Source of the DNA: Shimazuella kribbensis DSM 45090 | Lineage (GTDB): Bacteria; Bacillota; Bacilli; Thermoactinomycetales; Thermoactinomycetaceae | DNA length: 64,000 nt | Reading direction: 5' to 3' | Assembly (NCBI RefSeq): GCF_000428065.1 | Contig: NZ_KE386621.1 | Coordinates: forward strand, 124,678 to 188,677 | In this document: positions 41,867-51,441 of the stretch, piece by piece | Layout of the letters: every line of letters begins with the position of its first letter | Numbering within the stretch: position 1 is the stretch's first letter | Position numbers and translations under genes: made by a program | Notes under the pieces: generated by a model | What the model was told of the DNA's origin: nothing | The model's database searches: none | What the model saw: the letters and a program-made list of their open reading frames with translations, nothing else

Positions 41867-43762
41867 TTACTCTTGAATCTTTCCTATTTTTTTATATTTT
41901 TTGTAATAATGACTTAATGTTATCAATGGCCAGACATAAGGATAACTATGATAATAAACATAAAACTCTCCTGCTAACCCACTGCCAACAGGATACTTCC
42001 ATTCCTCTCCACGTTCTTCTAATAATTGGAGCAAACGAGTTATTCCTGTTTCCATTTCTGCTGTTGGCGTATCATAAAAAGAAATCAGTGCGTCCAAAGC
42101 CCAAGCTGTTTGGACTGGGGTTGAAAAAGGTAGTTTGATATAGGTCATGCGTTGATCGCTATAACATGATTCTCCCCATCCACCATCTTTATGTTGAACA
42201 GATTTCAACCATTTGATTCCTTTTTTAATCGTTGGGTCTTCCCTCGGCACTTTTATTGCTGCTAATCCAGTAAGAGCTGCCCATGTACCATAGATATAAG
42301 AAACTCCCCATCTTCCAAACCAAGAGCCATCCTTCTTTTGGTTTTTTTCTAGCCATTTCCTTGCTTTATCAATGGAAGCTTGTTGATGGTTAAAAGTCGT
42401 GTATTTTCCCAAAAATTCTAATGACCTTCCAGTTAAATCTGCCATAGAAGGGTCTCCCCAAACTTTACTGCCTAAGTTAGGAAGGAAGGATTGCCAATCC
42501 TTTCCTGTATCTTTTTCAAATGCAGGCCAACCTCCATCTTTATTTTGCATGGATAATAACCAAGTGGCACCTCGATTCCAAGCCAATTGGACAGCTTTAT
42601 CACGATAGAAAGGTGTTAGTACCCGCAATGCGACAGTTGTATCATCGATGTCTGGATTTATTGTATTTTGATCAGAAAACCCCCATCCACCAGGTGCAAC
42701 ACCTGGATTGTGAAGAGACCAATCTCCAAGTAAATATTGTTGTTTAGAAAGAAGATACTTTTTCCCGCTTTGTATGGTTGGATGATTTGGATCTATACCT
42801 GCTTCTAATAATGAATGAAGGGTTAAACCGCTGTCCCAAACATTAGAGTTGGACTCTTGTATGTGTCCTTCATTTTTTAGGTTGCATAAGTAATCTTGGA
42901 GCAAACAGCGATAAGCTTTTTCAATGATAGGATGATTTTTTTTGTAACCGAGAGCAAGTAAAGCGAAAATGAGAAGAAAAGTGGTGGTCATACAGTTATA
43001 CAACGTTCCATCTGGTTCCATTCGATCGAGTAAAAATTTTTCTCCCCAACGAGTAGCCTGCTGACGAATATTTTTTAAGAGATGTTTGTGAGGAAGAAAA
43101 GGATATATCTTCTCTTTCAATCGATTTGAAACTCTCTTATGAGAAGAGCTTTGTGGCATCCATTTTAGAACTCTTTCATAGTTGGGTAACGTGATAACAA
43201 ATTTCCGATCTTGAATTAACATAATTGGAGCTAAATGGGTACGAGCATAACCAACAAAATCAAAAAAATGGATGGGTCCCCACGTAGGAAGGAGAAAAAA
43301 TTCAATGGGTAATTTGGATAAGTTATTCCATGGATAATGTCCAAATATTGCTAGTACAGTTCGAGTTAGAGGATTTGCTTGATCCAAACGATTCTGTGTA
43401 GAAAGATATTGTTTTGCTTTTTCAAGTTGGGGGGTGGCGTTGCATTTATCGCTATATAAAAGCGCTAAGGTAGCTTCTACTGTTGCAGAGGGATTCCCTT
43501 GTTTTTCATCCGGAAAGGAAGTCCATGTTCCCTGCTGTGTTTGTTTGGCGAGTATTCGGTCAATAAGCATTTGTTCTATGTGATCTGGTCTTTTCCCTAA
43601 AGCTTTCATCAACAGCAACATATATGCATCAGTCATGATTCCACTTTCAAAACAAAATGACCATTTACCATCTGGATCTTGTTTTTTAATTAATTCGCTT
43701 GATAGGTGATCCATCATCGTTTCTATCCGCTTCATGGAAGAAATATCTGCTACTAAAAACAT
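41867..43762 (-). CDS. shc: Squalene-hopene cyclase
   Basis: The 631-residue prenyltransferase/squalene oxidase-repeat protein has the catalytic acid motif DIDDTTVAL (near residue 365) and many QW repeats (for example QNKDGGWPAF, KDGSWFGRWG, KDGGWGESCY). It cyclises squalene to hopene on the inner membrane face, yielding hopanoids that stiffen membranes; in Bacillus the homologue makes sporulenes. No squalene-synthase gene is adjacent. A start at ATG 43735 is possible, but the longer N-terminus agrees better with the family. Confidence 0.93.
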   Translation of the reverse strand: MFLVADISSMKRIETMMDHLSSELIKKQDPDGKWSFCFESGIMTDAYMLLLMKALGKRPDHIEQMLIDRILAKQTQQGTWTSFPDEKQGNPSATVEATLALLYSDKCNATPQLEKAKQYLSTQNRLDQANPLTRTVLAIFGHYPWNNLSKLPIEFFLLPTWGPIHFFDFVGYARTHLAPIMLIQDRKFVITLPNYERVLKWMPQSSSHKRVSNRLKEKIYPFLPHKHLLKNIRQQATRWGEKFLLDRMEPDGTLYNCMTTTFLLIFALLALGYKKNHPIIEKAYRCLLQDYLCNLKNEGHIQESNSNVWDSGLTLHSLLEAGIDPNHPTIQSGKKYLLSKQQYLLGDWSLHNPGVAPGGWGFSDQNTINPDIDDTTVALRVLTPFYRDKAVQLAWNRGATWLLSMQNKDGGWPAFEKDTGKDWQSFLPNLGSKVWGDPSMADLTGRSLEFLGKYTTFNHQQASIDKARKWLEKNQKKDGSWFGRWGVSYIYGTWAALTGLAAIKVPREDPTIKKGIKWLKSVQHKDGGWGESCYSDQRMTYIKLPFSTPVQTAWALDALISFYDTPTAEMETGITRLLQLLEERGEEWKYPVGSGLAGEFYVYYHSYPYVWPLITLSHYYKKYKKIGKIQE

Positions 43763-43779
43763 AGAAAAACATCCCTATG

Positions 43780-45120
43780 CTAGAGTTTTCCTGCTTCTGC
43801 GTGTCCTGTCTCGCCACAAAACTCGCTACTACAGTTTGCTATAACACTCCACAGGCGTAAATTCCCGTGTAGCCCACGGTACAAATGCGTTCTCTCGTTA
43901 GGTGAGAAGAACATATTCTTTTGCTTGCATCAAATTAATTGCAGCATTGTGATCCCGATCGATGCTTCGTCCACAATGTTCACAGGAAAACACTCGTTCC
44001 GAGAGGGATAATTTCACTTTTTTTAAGCCGCAATGAGAACACAATTTACTAGAGGGATAGAACATTGTTACTTCCCTTCGTTCGATTCCCATTTTGCGAC
44101 ATGCATTTCCCAACTTTTGTTTGAAATCATAAAATCCCTGATCGGAAATCGACTTTGCTAGATGCCGATTTTTCTTCATTCCTTGGACATTGAGTTTCTC
44201 AATGGTGATAAATGCGGGCTTGGTTTTCGCTATCACACTCACCACCCATGCACGATGCATCTCTCATGCGAGCAAGTCGTAGATAAATCTTTTGGATTCG
44301 GAGGATGTTTTTTGCTATGCTGCTTCCGTTTTTTGTAGCAGGTTTTCCACCTCGCTTTTTTTGAAATTCGTACTGTCGAGATAACGCTCGCTACACTCGT
44401 CTCAAGCGTTTCTCTGTACGTTTGATGCCGGAAGTCTTATTGATGTTCCTGAAAACTTGCCCCTGACTGGTAATCGCAAAATCTTTGATTCCCAGATCGA
44501 TTCCTACTCCATCTGAAACCCATTTCGCTTTCCCTTTTTTTGTTTTTTTCCCGTACAAGGAGGAAAATAGAACCGAAACATAGAAACGATTGGCTTTTTG
44601 TTCGATGGTACAACTAGAAGCCGATCCATGGATGGAGAGATAGCCTTTTTCTTTCAGTCGAACCCAACCCAAAGTGGGAAGTTTGATACGATAACGCTCT
44701 ATTTCCAGATCCCTTGGATTGTTTTTTGGAAAGTAGAGTTTCACGGTTTGGGCATGTTTCTTTTTGAACCGTGGTTTTCCTGCTTTTTGCTGGAAGTAAC
44801 GTTGAAAGGCTGTTTCTGCATTCACTAAGCTTTTCTTTCTCGCTTTGCTTCCACATTCTTTGATCCAAGGATAAATGAGAGACAGCACATGGTTCACTTT
44901 TTTATCAAATTGATTCGCCGAAAGGATTCGTTGTTTTTGTTGGAGCAATTCTAGATTATGCCCCACATATTGGTTGTACAAAAAACGACAAACTCCGATG
45001 GAGGATACGATTTTCTTGATTTGCTCGGAATTCGGATGTATTTCGGTTTTGTATGCAATCGTCATAGATTCACTGTTTTCGAACGTATATTCCGGACATA
45101 TATGTTCGGGAGAATCCGCG
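43780..45120 (-). mobile_element. Degenerate IS200/IS605-type element with broken TnpB
   Basis: The minus-strand element comprises the tnpB pseudogene flanked by a left-end palindrome (GAACGTATAT and ATATATGTTC at 45081-45107). A degenerate right end (CCGTGGGCTACACGG, then GTGGAGTGT; about 43840-43895) resembles the relic at 25.3 kb. No TnpA. Boundaries are approximate because the flanks show no clear target duplication. Confidence 0.55.
43898..45065 (-). pseudogene. tnpB: tnpB pseudogene (nonsense plus frameshift)
   Basis: The N-terminal frame (45065-44391, 224 residues) has the OrfB helix-turn-helix domain and GIDLGIKDFAITSQGQVF with the first RuvC Asp. It ends at an in-frame TAG where RLRRV is followed by RALSRQYEFQKKRGGK in the same frame. 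That frame continues to LARMRDA near 44260, where a frameshift moves it to HRAWVVSVIAKTKPAFITIE, ending at 43898 with KLCSHCG, CEHCGRS and DRDHNAAINL. All domains are recognisable, but two disruptions make the protein non-functional. Confidence 0.88.
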
Positions 45121-45262
45121 AATATCCTTCTTCCTCTGATAAAAGAGTTAGAAAAAAGACATCTGTCTACTTATTTCTACTTTTATCTATATTTTCAGGA
45201 ACAGTTGATACCTCCTTTGTTTTTTATAAAAAATATTCATACAGAAGGAGAATAAGTCGAAA

Positions 45263-45294
45263 ATACCCCACATGCATGAAAGCAGATGGGGTCC
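45263..45294 (-). terminator. Terminator after the crystallin gene
   Basis: On the minus strand ACCCCATCTGC and GCATGTGGGGT pair with two mismatches, followed by TATTTTC. Confidence 0.6.
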
Positions 45295-45316
45295 ATTATT
45301 GTAGCGTGTATTCGTT

Positions 45317-45919
45317 TTACCAACCAGAGGTGATGGAGGATGTTTGATCGTTCCAATTTGTACCGTTTGGCATGTTGTAGCTGGTTAAATTTCGAAACCA
45401 GTAATTACTTCCATTGTTTACAAGAGTGAGATAATACCCTTCGTAATGCCAATGTTGATAAAAAGTTACGGATGAAGAAGGATATACATCAACAGAAGAG
45501 ATCCGATCATTCCAACTATCTCCGACATAGTAGTAATTACTGCCTACAGGCAAAGAGATGTATGCTCCTAAACCTCGACTATCGAAGGATGTATGTTCAT
45601 AAAAATACGAAGAGGCTGCTGCTTTAACCACATTCGTATTTGGTTTTAGGTGTTGTTGTTTGTAAGCTTGATACTTTTGGAAAGTAGAAAATCCAAGAAC
45701 CTGTTTACCATTGACAGCATTGCGGTATACGATAAATGCAACGATATTTTTATGTTTTGCTGGGTTATAGGTTTGACCATCTACTGTAGCTATTTTCAAG
45801 TTGCTGAATGGAGTTACAGGGCTTGCTGAGGCTTGTTGTGTGAGTAAACCTAAAGTTAAGGCAAAGAACAAAACAAACGCAAAAATGGGACAGACTCGGA
45901 TAGAAAACTTTCTTGACAT
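45317..45919 (-). CDS. Secreted beta/gamma-crystallin domain protein
   Basis: The 200-residue protein has a signal peptide (FAFVLFFALTLGLLTQQASA) and a linker region. The C-terminal part (about residues 100-200) has paired Greek-key repeats: YFYEHTSFDSRGLGAYISL, YVGDSWNDRISSVDV, VTFYQHWHYEGYYLTL and WNDQTSSITSGW. NDRISS and NDQTSS are the N/D-N/D-x-x-S/T-S calcium-binding motifs of microbial beta/gamma-crystallins. It is probably an extracellular calcium-binding or envelope/spore-coat protein; some relatives are protease inhibitors (I36). Confidence 0.85.
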   Translation of the reverse strand: MSRKFSIRVCPIFAFVLFFALTLGLLTQQASASPVTPFSNLKIATVDGQTYNPAKHKNIVAFIVYRNAVNGKQVLGFSTFQKYQAYKQQHLKPNTNVVKAAASSYFYEHTSFDSRGLGAYISLPVGSNYYYVGDSWNDRISSVDVYPSSSVTFYQHWHYEGYYLTLVNNGSNYWFRNLTSYNMPNGTNWNDQTSSITSGW

Positions 45920-46148
45920 TCAAATCCCCCTTAGAAAACTTCATGACATGCAATTTTATTTATATTGGATATATTTGAAAATATTCATGTCATAAAAATG
46001 AAAAAGGAATCCCTAGTGTAGATCTTGGAAGGTGATTATTTATGTCCGGAATTTTTTAGCTATTCAAATTGGCTGTTCATACTTATTAGCATAAAGTTCA
46101 GTTCTATTCGAAATCTGGTCTTTATTGATGGAGTAAAACATGTTGGGA

Positions 46149-47333
46149 TTATTTTGCCAGTTCTTTCTTGCCCTCTATCATATAATTGTCTATGACAATG
46201 TTAATTTCATATTTGACAGATACATTTGTAAATTGTTTATTCCAATCCTTTTTGAGAAAATTCCATTCTTGTGGATAATGAATGCGTAGTTGTTCTCCAA
46301 AACCAGCCACATCCACTTGATATTCCTTTTGTAGCTTGTTCATGGTTTGACGAATAAGTCGTTCTATTTCCTCCTTGATGGCGTTCTCTGATCTTTTTAG
46401 AAATTTATTGGAAAAGGCATTACCAGCCATCACCCAATCTTCATTTAGATTTCCAGTAGACTTGATATTTACATCAAAAGTAATCTGATTTCCATTTAGA
46501 TGTGGGGTAATTGTGCTTGTTGCAGATGAAATATTATAAACGATGAGATTTTTTGTTTTTGGATCTTTCCCTTTCACTAGCCCTCCTTTTATGTTTCCTG
46601 TAATCCAGTTTAATCCTGTTGCTTCTTCTTCATTAAGAAAACCAATCAGTTTATTTGTTTCCCCTTTGAAGATGGCTCCACCATTAAATATAACTTTCTT
46701 ATTTTTAGTATGGACACTTTGAATGATATAATTACTATGTTCATCCATTTTGCTTTCCGTTTTACCAAGAGTAAGAGTAGGTAACAGTTTAGCTGTTTTG
46801 TATTTATTATTCTCGATTCCAATCAGCTGAAGGGATGGAACATCACCAGATATTTTTAATGTGTCTGCTGCGGATCCATGAGCGATTAGTATAATGCAAC
46901 TATCTCTCACTTCAGATGTACGGGAATGTTGGTTAAGTAATAGTTGTAAACTCATTTCGCGAGCCAGTTCTTCTCCTATGACGATTACTTTTAGATGTTG
47001 ACCAAATGAAGGATGATCGTTTTCAGAAGAAAATCCCCGGACTATTTCTATGATCGAATCTCCTGTACCAGTCATATTTTCATATTTGTTTTGTGGTTGC
47101 CCGCCTTGATCTGACTGCCCGCTTTTCTGCTCGTGAGCAATATTTTGTGTGGTTAGTTTGATGATATTTTTTTTTCGGTATCCATCTTTTGAATCATCTG
47201 TTGAAGGAGCTTTATCAAGTGCGGTTCCTAAGTGAATATTTAACCTTTCTATATCTAGGCTATCCCAACAGCCTGTTAGAATCAGGAAAAAACAAATAAT
47301 GAAGATACAAGGGATTTTACAGAAATTGTACAT
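46149..47333 (-). CDS. GerC-family germinant receptor lipoprotein (second copy)
   Basis: The 394-residue lipoprotein (lipobox LTGCWDS, Cys near 22) belongs to the Ger(x)C family: LDIERLNIHLGTALDKAP and a C-terminal MNKLQKEYQVDVAGFGEQL segment. It is closely similar over its full length to the product of the next gene upstream (47453-48601), so it is a tandem duplicate. It inserts a Gln/Gly/Asn linker near residue 75. The product would be the outer-membrane-leaflet C subunit of a germinant receptor. It is separated from its twin by 119 bases. Confidence 0.92.
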   Translation of the reverse strand: MYNFCKIPCIFIICFFLILTGCWDSLDIERLNIHLGTALDKAPSTDDSKDGYRKKNIIKLTTQNIAHEQKSGQSDQGGQPQNKYENMTGTGDSIIEIVRGFSSENDHPSFGQHLKVIVIGEELAREMSLQLLLNQHSRTSEVRDSCIILIAHGSAADTLKISGDVPSLQLIGIENNKYKTAKLLPTLTLGKTESKMDEHSNYIIQSVHTKNKKVIFNGGAIFKGETNKLIGFLNEEEATGLNWITGNIKGGLVKGKDPKTKNLIVYNISSATSTITPHLNGNQITFDVNIKSTGNLNEDWVMAGNAFSNKFLKRSENAIKEEIERLIRQTMNKLQKEYQVDVAGFGEQLRIHYPQEWNFLKKDWNKQFTNVSVKYEINIVIDNYMIEGKKELAK

Positions 47334-47452
47334 GTTGTTTCTCCTTACCCCACCAAGACTGATAAAAATCTATTCAATAAAACAAGTTCGAATAAGCGAA
47401 ATTAAATTTACAAGCTTGTAAAAGATAGGTTGAACTTGCTTGATGCATCAAC

Positions 47453-48601
47453 TTATTTCTTTTTTCCATCCAGCATATAATCTTTGACGGTAACGTTAAT
47501 CTCATATTTGATAGGTATGTTTTTAAAACGTTTATTCCAATTTGGCTTGATTTGTTCCCATTCTTTTGGGTAGTGAATCCGTAGTTGTTCATCAAAACCA
47601 GCCACATCTACTTGATATTCTTTTTGAAGCTTATGAAGTGTTTGGTTAAGGAGTCGTTTTATTTCTTCTTTCATAGCGATTTCCACTCGTTGGAGAAATT
47701 TATTCGAAAAGGAATTTCCAGCAAGAACCCAATCTTCATTTAAGCGAACCGAGGATTCAATAGAGACATTAAAGGAGATATGATTTCCTTTGATATGAGG
47801 GATTACCTTGCTTTTTACGGACAATATATCCGAAACAATCATTTGATTCGTTTTTGGATCTTTCCCTTTAAGTGCTCCTCCATTTATGTTTCCAGTTATA
47901 AAGTTTAGTCCTACCACTTCTTCTTCACTAAGAAATCCAATTAGCTTATTTGTTTTTCCTTTGAAGACAGCCCCGCCTTTAAATTTTACTTTCCCGTTTT
48001 TGGTGCTCACACTTTGGATGATAAAATTATTTTTAGAAGCCATCAAGCTTCCCGCTTTGCCAATGGTGGTAGCAGGTAACAATCGGGCTGTTTTGTATTT
48101 ATTTGTATCGATCCCAAATAGGATAAAAGCAGGAACATCACCCTTTATTTTCAAGGTGTTAGCAGCAGATCCATGGGCGATTAACAAGTTGCAACTATCT
48201 CTGACTTCAAAAGTTCGTAAATATAGGTTAAGCAAAAGCTGTAAATTCCTTTCTTTTGCTAAATTTTCGCCGATGACAAGAACTTTGAGATGGGCTCCAT
48301 ATGGGACATTATCTTGTTTTAACGAAAATTCACGAAATATTTCTACTATGGAATCCCCTGTACCAGATATATTTTCATATTTTTTTTGCTTGTCTCCTTC
48401 CTTTTGTTTGGAATCAATTTTCTGTACTGTTAGTTTTATGATATTTTGCTTGCGATATCCTTCATCAGAAGGTGTAGGAGGAGCTTTGTCAAGCGCTGCT
48501 CCAACTTCCATACCTAATTGCTCGATATCTTTACTATCCCAACAGCCAGTTAAAAGTAGGGATAAACATAAGATAAGAGAAATGTTACGAAACTGGAACA
48601 T
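47453..48601 (-). CDS. GerC-family germinant receptor lipoprotein (first copy)
   Basis: The 382-residue lipoprotein (lipobox LTGCWDS) has the Ger(x)C pattern KDIEQLGMEVGAALDKAP and LHKLQKEYQVDVAGFDEQL. Its start overlaps the end of the gerB-type gene by 17 bases, so it is the C subunit co-translated with the permease. It is followed by a paralogue. Confidence 0.93.
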   Translation of the reverse strand: MFQFRNISLILCLSLLLTGCWDSKDIEQLGMEVGAALDKAPPTPSDEGYRKQNIIKLTVQKIDSKQKEGDKQKKYENISGTGDSIVEIFREFSLKQDNVPYGAHLKVLVIGENLAKERNLQLLLNLYLRTFEVRDSCNLLIAHGSAANTLKIKGDVPAFILFGIDTNKYKTARLLPATTIGKAGSLMASKNNFIIQSVSTKNGKVKFKGGAVFKGKTNKLIGFLSEEEVVGLNFITGNINGGALKGKDPKTNQMIVSDILSVKSKVIPHIKGNHISFNVSIESSVRLNEDWVLAGNSFSNKFLQRVEIAMKEEIKRLLNQTLHKLQKEYQVDVAGFDEQLRIHYPKEWEQIKPNWNKRFKNIPIKYEINVTVKDYMLDGKKK

Positions 48602-49685
48602 GCTTTTTTCTCCTTACTATCGCAATAATCAACAATATGGATGAAACAGCCACAATAATAGTTACCCCGCAATAACCAAGGAAATTTCCAAAATGAAATA
48701 CATCATTAATATTTCTTGGAGCCATTGCGGTTAAATACATAATGGGTGCTAATCCAAAAATAAAGGGATTCATTTTTTTGTGAGTCAACTGAGCAAATCC
48801 CAAAGAAGCCATATAATAACCGGACACAAATGTAGTGAATATCTGTAATATCCAAACAGCAATCATGAAAGATTCAAATCGTTCAAATACAATCCCTGTC
48901 AATTCGAATTGCCGAAATAAACTGATAACAGGCCATGTTTTGGTTGTAACCCCTGCTACTCCTAAGCTTCCTACTGTAAAAATGAAAATGATTACATAAA
49001 AAGATAAAGGGATGGAAATGCCGATGGTGGCTGCTTTGATTGCTTTACGAGGCTCTCTCATAAAGGAACTGAGAACGAGTAATGACTCAATACCAGTCAA
49101 TGATAAAGAGGTAGAATTCAAACCTTTGATAACAGGCCAGATTCCTAGTCCCAATACAGGACGTATATTATTTAATTCAAAAGTTTTTAGACTCAATAAG
49201 CTAACTAAAAGAAAAACAATAATCGTAGGAGGTAATAAAATCTCGAACAAACGAACAATCGAGTTAATTCCACTTATAATTAAATAGAGCCCTAAACAAA
49301 TAAAGGGAACAATGGTAGCAATGAAAGGTGTTCGAGGTAACAAATACAATTTGGTTACCTCCGCCATTCCTCTGATTTCAAACCCAGTTAACAATATGAA
49401 ATAAATAATCAATACATAACTGAGTGACTGACCAAGCCATTTGCCAAGAATCACTTGACTGAACTCAAAAACAGTTTGTTGAGGGAACCGCTGACAAAGT
49501 TTGACCAAAATGATACTAAAACCAATCAGTAGTAAGCCTGCGAGCAAAATGGATAACCAACCATCAGGAGTTTTTATAACTTCTGTAATCGCTCTTGGAA
49601 GTGTTAAGATGCCTAAGGAGGTCATATGAGAAGATATGGCTACAATTGTTTGTGATGTTGTAATAAAATCTTTTTGCTTTGTCAA
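48585..49685 (-). CDS. GerB-family germinant receptor permease
   Basis: The 366-residue protein has ten predicted membrane helices and the APC-superfamily layout of spore germination permeases: SSHMTSLGILTLPRAITEV (residues about 18-36), and ESLLVLSSFMREPRKAIKAA. It is the B subunit thought to bind germinant. 19 bases separate it from the gerA-type gene upstream. Confidence 0.93.
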   Translation of the reverse strand: MTKQKDFITTSQTIVAISSHMTSLGILTLPRAITEVIKTPDGWLSILLAGLLLIGFSIILVKLCQRFPQQTVFEFSQVILGKWLGQSLSYVLIIYFILLTGFEIRGMAEVTKLYLLPRTPFIATIVPFICLGLYLIISGINSIVRLFEILLPPTIIVFLLVSLLSLKTFELNNIRPVLGLGIWPVIKGLNSTSLSLTGIESLLVLSSFMREPRKAIKAATIGISIPLSFYVIIFIFTVGSLGVAGVTTKTWPVISLFRQFELTGIVFERFESFMIAVWILQIFTTFVSGYYMASLGFAQLTHKKMNPFIFGLAPIMYLTAMAPRNINDVFHFGNFLGYCGVTIIVAVSSILLIIAIVRRKKHVPVS

Positions 49686-49704
49686 TGGATTTCATCCCAT
49701 CTAT

Positions 49705-51270
49705 TCATTGATCATCTTCTATGTTATCTAGTGTATGTAACATTTGAGGGCGTTTCTTTAAAGTTGACAATGGTACGCGAATGATAAAATCTTTCCAATC
49801 ACCTAGACGATACGGCGTGGCAGGGGAGATGTAAGGGACACCAAAGCTTTTTAATTTACAAAGATGAATAGAGAGTAAGAGTGTGAAGAGGAGAACCCCA
49901 TATAACCCCCATATAGCAGCACAAAACATGGATATAAAACGCAACATTCGAAGTGCAATCCCTGCTCCATATTGAGGTATCGCAAAAGAAGAGATGGCAG
50001 TGATTGCTACAATAATTACCATGATAGGACTAACAATACCAGCTTTTACAGCAGCCTCGCCAACTACTAATCCTCCAACTAACCCAACTGTTTGACCAAC
50101 AGGCCTTGGCAATCGTAACCCAGCTTCCCGTAGTATTTCTATAGAAACTTCCATGATTAGTGCTTCGATAAAAGAAGGGAAGGGAACACCTTCTCTTGTA
50201 GCTGCAATGGAAATAGCTAGTTTTGTCGGAATTAATCCTTGATGAAAGGAAATAAAAGAGATATAGATAGATGGTAAAAAAATCGTAATGTAAGCAGAGA
50301 TAAAACGAAGTATGCGAATAAGTGTCCCTGGAATCCAACGTTCATAGTAATCTTCTGGTGATTGGAGAAGCATGGGAAAAGTAACTGGGACAATTAAAGC
50401 AAATGGTGTGCCATCTAAAAGGATTGCTATCCTACCTTGTGATAAAGCACTAATAACACGGTCTGGACGTTCTGTACTTTGTATTTGTGGGAACGGAGAA
50501 TAATGATTATCTTCGATTAATTGCTCAATATAGCCTGATTCAAGTACAATATCGATATCGATTTTCTCTATTCTTTTTTTTGTTATGGTAATTAAATCAG
50601 GGTTCGTAATACCATCAAGATAAAAAATCAATAATTTTTTTTTCGATTGTTTTCCTATTTCGTATTCATCTATTGTCAAAGCTGGATCAGGGAGTCCTCT
50701 CCTTATTAGTATTTTGTTATCTATTATATTTTCATTAAATCCTTCTCTAGGACCTCGTACTAATGCTTCCGTAATTGGTTCTTCGTTAGGTCGGGATTTT
50801 ATGGACTTTGTTCCAAGAATAAAAACGGAGTTGCTTCCGTTAATGAATAAAATTGTTGAACCTGTCAATATGGCGTTAATGGTGTTCTCTAAGCTGCTTT
50901 CTTCTTTTATTTCACTGATAGATAAAATATTATTTTGAATCCATTGTATTAGATCTTGATTTGTAGGTAGATTTTCTTCTGTATAGCTCTTAGGTAACTC
51001 TTGCATCATTTGTTTTAATATCGTGTTTTGAATAAGGTCTTTGTCTATCATGCCATCAATGTAGACGATAGTTGCTTGTAATTTGGTAAAGCCTAATTCA
51101 AATGAACGAAAGATCACGTCCGAGTTGTGGCCAATAACTTGTTTCACTTGCTTCAGATTGGAAGTTATTTGGTCCGAAAAGTGACCTGATTTGTTGTTGT
51201 TTTTGCTATTATTCATTTTTTTAGCTGTTTTTTCCTTTGGTTTATCTGACTGCCACTTTTTATTCCTCAT
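49705..51270 (-). CDS. GerA-family germinant receptor subunit A
   Basis: The 521-residue protein has a large hydrophilic N-terminal half (YIDGMIDKDLIQNTIL, then EALVRGPREGFNE near 190) and four to five membrane helices. These contain RLPRPVGQTVGLVGGLVVGEAAVKAGIVSP-type core segments (near residues 410-440), the GerA family signature. It assembles with GerB and GerC in the spore inner membrane. First large gene of the minus-strand operon. Confidence 0.94.
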   Translation of the reverse strand: MRNKKWQSDKPKEKTAKKMNNSKNNNKSGHFSDQITSNLKQVKQVIGHNSDVIFRSFELGFTKLQATIVYIDGMIDKDLIQNTILKQMMQELPKSYTEENLPTNQDLIQWIQNNILSISEIKEESSLENTINAILTGSTILFINGSNSVFILGTKSIKSRPNEEPITEALVRGPREGFNENIIDNKILIRRGLPDPALTIDEYEIGKQSKKKLLIFYLDGITNPDLITITKKRIEKIDIDIVLESGYIEQLIEDNHYSPFPQIQSTERPDRVISALSQGRIAILLDGTPFALIVPVTFPMLLQSPEDYYERWIPGTLIRILRFISAYITIFLPSIYISFISFHQGLIPTKLAISIAATREGVPFPSFIEALIMEVSIEILREAGLRLPRPVGQTVGLVGGLVVGEAAVKAGIVSPIMVIIVAITAISSFAIPQYGAGIALRMLRFISMFCAAIWGLYGVLLFTLLLSIHLCKLKSFGVPYISPATPYRLGDWKDFIIRVPLSTLKKRPQMLHTLDNIEDDQ

Positions 51271-51312
51271 TTTCAGAGTGTCCCTTCATTGTGAGAAAAG
51301 TTAACTTGTTTC

Positions 51313-51441
51313 CTATGATTTTTTTTCCTTAGACTGCAAGAAATCAAATATTTTTTTTATCCCAAAAGGAATAATAAAAGTAACAAAGGCTCCTATCCAA
51401 ACATCCATGTGGAACAGATTAGAAAAATAACTTTGGTACAT
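51313..51441 (-). CDS. 42-residue single-span membrane protein upstream of gerA
   Basis: This small frame begins MYQSYFSNLFHMDVWIGAFV and continues with a hydrophobic span and a basic C-terminus (ending FLQSKEKKS). GAGAGG lies 8 bases before the ATG. It is 42 bases upstream of the gerA-type gene in the same direction, so probably in the same operon. Some ger operons include a small D-type membrane subunit, but those are larger with two spans. The assignment is positional only. Confidence 0.6.
   Translation of the reverse strand: MYQSYFSNLFHMDVWIGAFVTFIIPFGIKKIFDFLQSKEKKS

Noticed and set aside
45079..45094. LexA-like CGAACGTATATTCC
   Set aside because: Two mismatches to the Gram-positive SOS box, no adjacent damage gene, and it is better explained as part of the IS left-end palindrome.
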